Below are positions 42,601 through 43,992 of a DNA stretch of 43,992 bases, piece after piece. The position numbers and the translations under genes were made by a program. This DNA comes from Bacillota bacterium. GTDB lineage: Bacteria; Bacillota; Clostridia; Saccharofermentanales; DTU023. How positions within the stretch are numbered: position 1 is the first letter of the stretch; every line of letters starts with the position of its first letter. The notes below the pieces were generated by a model. That model saw nothing but the letters and a program-made list of their open reading frames with translations. It ran no database searches and was not told the DNA's origin. The DNA lies in contig JAKPXB010000012.1 in the NCBI GenBank assembly GCA_029570375.1, forward strand, positions 1-43,992. Reading direction: 5' to 3'.

Positions 42601-43992
42601 ATGGCCAGAGAATACAGAACAATCGAAGAAGTCACCGGCCCCCTGATGCTTGTCAGAGGAGTGGAAGACGTCAAGTATGATGAACTGGGCGAAATCCAAT
42701 TGGCAGACGGGCAGATCCGCCACTGCAAGGTGCTTGAGATAGAAGGAACCGACGCGCTTGTGCAGCTTTTTGAGAGCTCAATCGGTCTGAATATTGACAG
42801 GAGTACCGTTCGTTTCCTCGGAAGAGGGCTTGAACTCGCGGTGTCCCGCGATATGCTCGGCCGTGTCTTTGACGGCATGGGCCGGCCGAATGACGGAGGA
42901 CTCGATATCATCCCCGACGCGATGAGAAATATTAACGGTCTGCCGATCAATCCCGCGGCACGCGACTATCCGAATGAGTTCATTCAGACAGGCGTTTCGG
43001 CGATTGACGGGCTGAACACGCTCGTCCGCGGGCAGAAGCTGCCTATTTTTTCCGGCGCCGGTCTTCCCCATGCGCAGCTCGCGGCGCAGATCGCCCGACA
43101 GGCGGAAGTGCTGAACAGCGAGGAGCAGTTCGCCGTCGTCTTCGCGGCGATGGGGATTACCTTTGAAGAGGCCGACTTTTTTATCAGTGATTTCAGGAGA
43201 ACAGGCGCGATCGATCGTGCGGTGATGTTTATTAATCTGGCGGATGACCCCGCGATCGAACGTATTTCAACGCCGCGTATGGCGCTCACTGCCGCCGAGT
43301 ATCTGGCGTACGACCTCGATATGCACGTTCTCGTCCTGATGACCGATATCACGTACTATGCGGAAGCACTCCGTGAGGTTTCAGCCGCGCGCAAGGAGGT
43401 TCCCGGGCGCCGCGGTTATCCGGGATATCTGTACACCGACCTCGCGAGTATCTACGAGCGGGCCGGCCGCATCAAAGGGAAGAAAGGCTCCATCACTTTC
43501 GTTCCCATTCTGACCATGCCGGATGATGATAAAACGCATCCGATACCCGACCTGACCGGGTATATCACGGAAGGGCAGGTCATCCTGTCGCGCGATTTAT
43601 ACAGGCGTGGCATTCAGCCGCCCATCGACGTGCTCCCTTCGCTGTCGCGCCTGAAAGACAAGGGGATAGGCGTCGGCAAGACGCGCGCTGACCATGCCGA
43701 CACCATGAACCAATTGTTTGCCGCGTATTCCCGCGGTAAAGACGCGCGCGACCTTCAGATTATTCTCGGAGAAGAGGCGCTGAGCGAAATCGATCTCGAG
43801 TATTCCAAATTCTCTGTTGCGTTTGAGCAGCAGTATGTGTCACAGGGCTTTGACACGAACCGTTCGATTGAAGAGACACTGGCGATCGGATGGAAGCTTC
43901 TGTCGATGCTGCCCGCGAACGAGCTCAAGCGTATTCATCAGGAATATATCGATGAATACTATGAGAGCCCCGCCAATGAAAAAGCGGAGGGT
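42601..43992 (+). CDS. ntpB: V-type ATPase subunit B, partial (continues past the window)
   Basis: A frame opens at ATG 42601, with GGAG 6 nt upstream, and runs 464 codons without a stop to the right edge. It contains [19 protein letters not shown] in the Walker A region (non-catalytic, as in B subunits), [41 protein letters not shown] and [20 protein letters not shown]. These are clear B subunit motifs. Family members are about 460-470 residues, so only a short end is missing. ntpD is expected downstream. Confidence 0.95.
   Translation, partial: MAREYRTIEEVTGPLMLVRGVEDVKYDELGEIQLADGQIRHCKVLEIEGTDALVQLFESSIGLNIDRSTVRFLGRGLELAVSRDMLGRVFDGMGRPNDGGLDIIPDAMRNINGLPINPAARDYPNEFIQTGVSAIDGLNTLVRGQKLPIFSGAGLPHAQLAAQIARQAEVLNSEEQFAVVFAAMGITFEEADFFISDFRRTGAIDRAVMFINLADDPAIERISTPRMALTAAEYLAYDLDMHVLVLMTDITYYAEALREVSAARKEVPGRRGYPGYLYTDLASIYERAGRIKGKKGSITFVPILTMPDDDKTHPIPDLTGYITEGQVILSRDLYRRGIQPPIDVLPSLSRLKDKGIGVGKTRADHADTMNQLFAAYSRGKDARDLQIILGEEALSEIDLEYSKFSVAFEQQYVSQGFDTNRSIEETLAIGWKLLSMLPANELKRIHQEYIDEYYESPANEKAEG

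Overview
The window looks like a chromosomal segment of a Gram-positive bacterium of the phylum Bacillota, most probably a Clostridia-like lineage. The evidence is the order SRP RNA-dnaX-ybaB-recR, a WalRK-like two-component system near a WalJ-type metallo-beta-lactamase protein, and a V-type ATPase operon in the same order as the Enterococcus hirae ntp operon. GC content is moderately high by eye (roughly mid-50s percent), GTG and TTG starts are used, and Shine-Dalgarno sites are strong. Genus-level placement is not possible from the sequence alone. Most of the window is well-packed housekeeping sequence with no prophage, insertion sequence, CRISPR array or tRNA.

Layout. 1-1130 is the end of an rRNA operon (3' part of 23S, then 5S, then a terminator). 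1152-1441 (minus) may be a small frameshifted remnant of a membrane-anchored protein. 1507-5749 is a MarR regulator followed by a heterodimeric ABC exporter, with a clear promoter and a candidate operator. 5795-6906 (minus) is a pair of short CHR (chromate-transporter family) proteins. 7087-9161 carries guanine deaminase and glucosamine-6-phosphate deaminase. 9252-17878 is a tightly coupled run: response regulator, histidine kinase, MurA, WalJ, Pth and Mfd. It meets a convergent minus-strand block (27553-17901): class A penicillin-binding protein, purine nucleoside phosphorylase, MTA/SAH-deaminase-like amidohydrolase, a secreted nuclease-MsrA-MsrB fusion, SRP RNA, DnaX, YbaB and RecR.

27839-34062 is the least conventional part. 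It holds a zinc-ribbon DUF4234 protein (plus), then on the minus strand a zinc-ribbon Yip1-like membrane protein, a second heterodimeric ABC exporter and a DUF2752 membrane protein. 34180-35469 is a PlsC-type acyltransferase with an unusual zinc-ribbon C-terminal extension. 35841 to the right edge is the V-ATPase operon ntpF-I-K-E-C-G-A-B, with ntpB cut by the window end. The c-subunit keeps the residues that bind sodium in E. hirae NtpK, so a Na+-coupled enzyme is predicted.

The most interesting individual observations are: the nuclease-MsrA-MsrB lipoprotein with a well-placed internal ribosome binding site that could also yield a cytosolic MsrAB; the two independent heterodimeric ABC exporters with matching degenerate ATP sites; the row of three RNA hairpins before the c-subunit gene; the structured leader of guanine deaminase; and the PlsC-zinc ribbon fusion. 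I did not find a clearly new multi-gene defence or mobile system.
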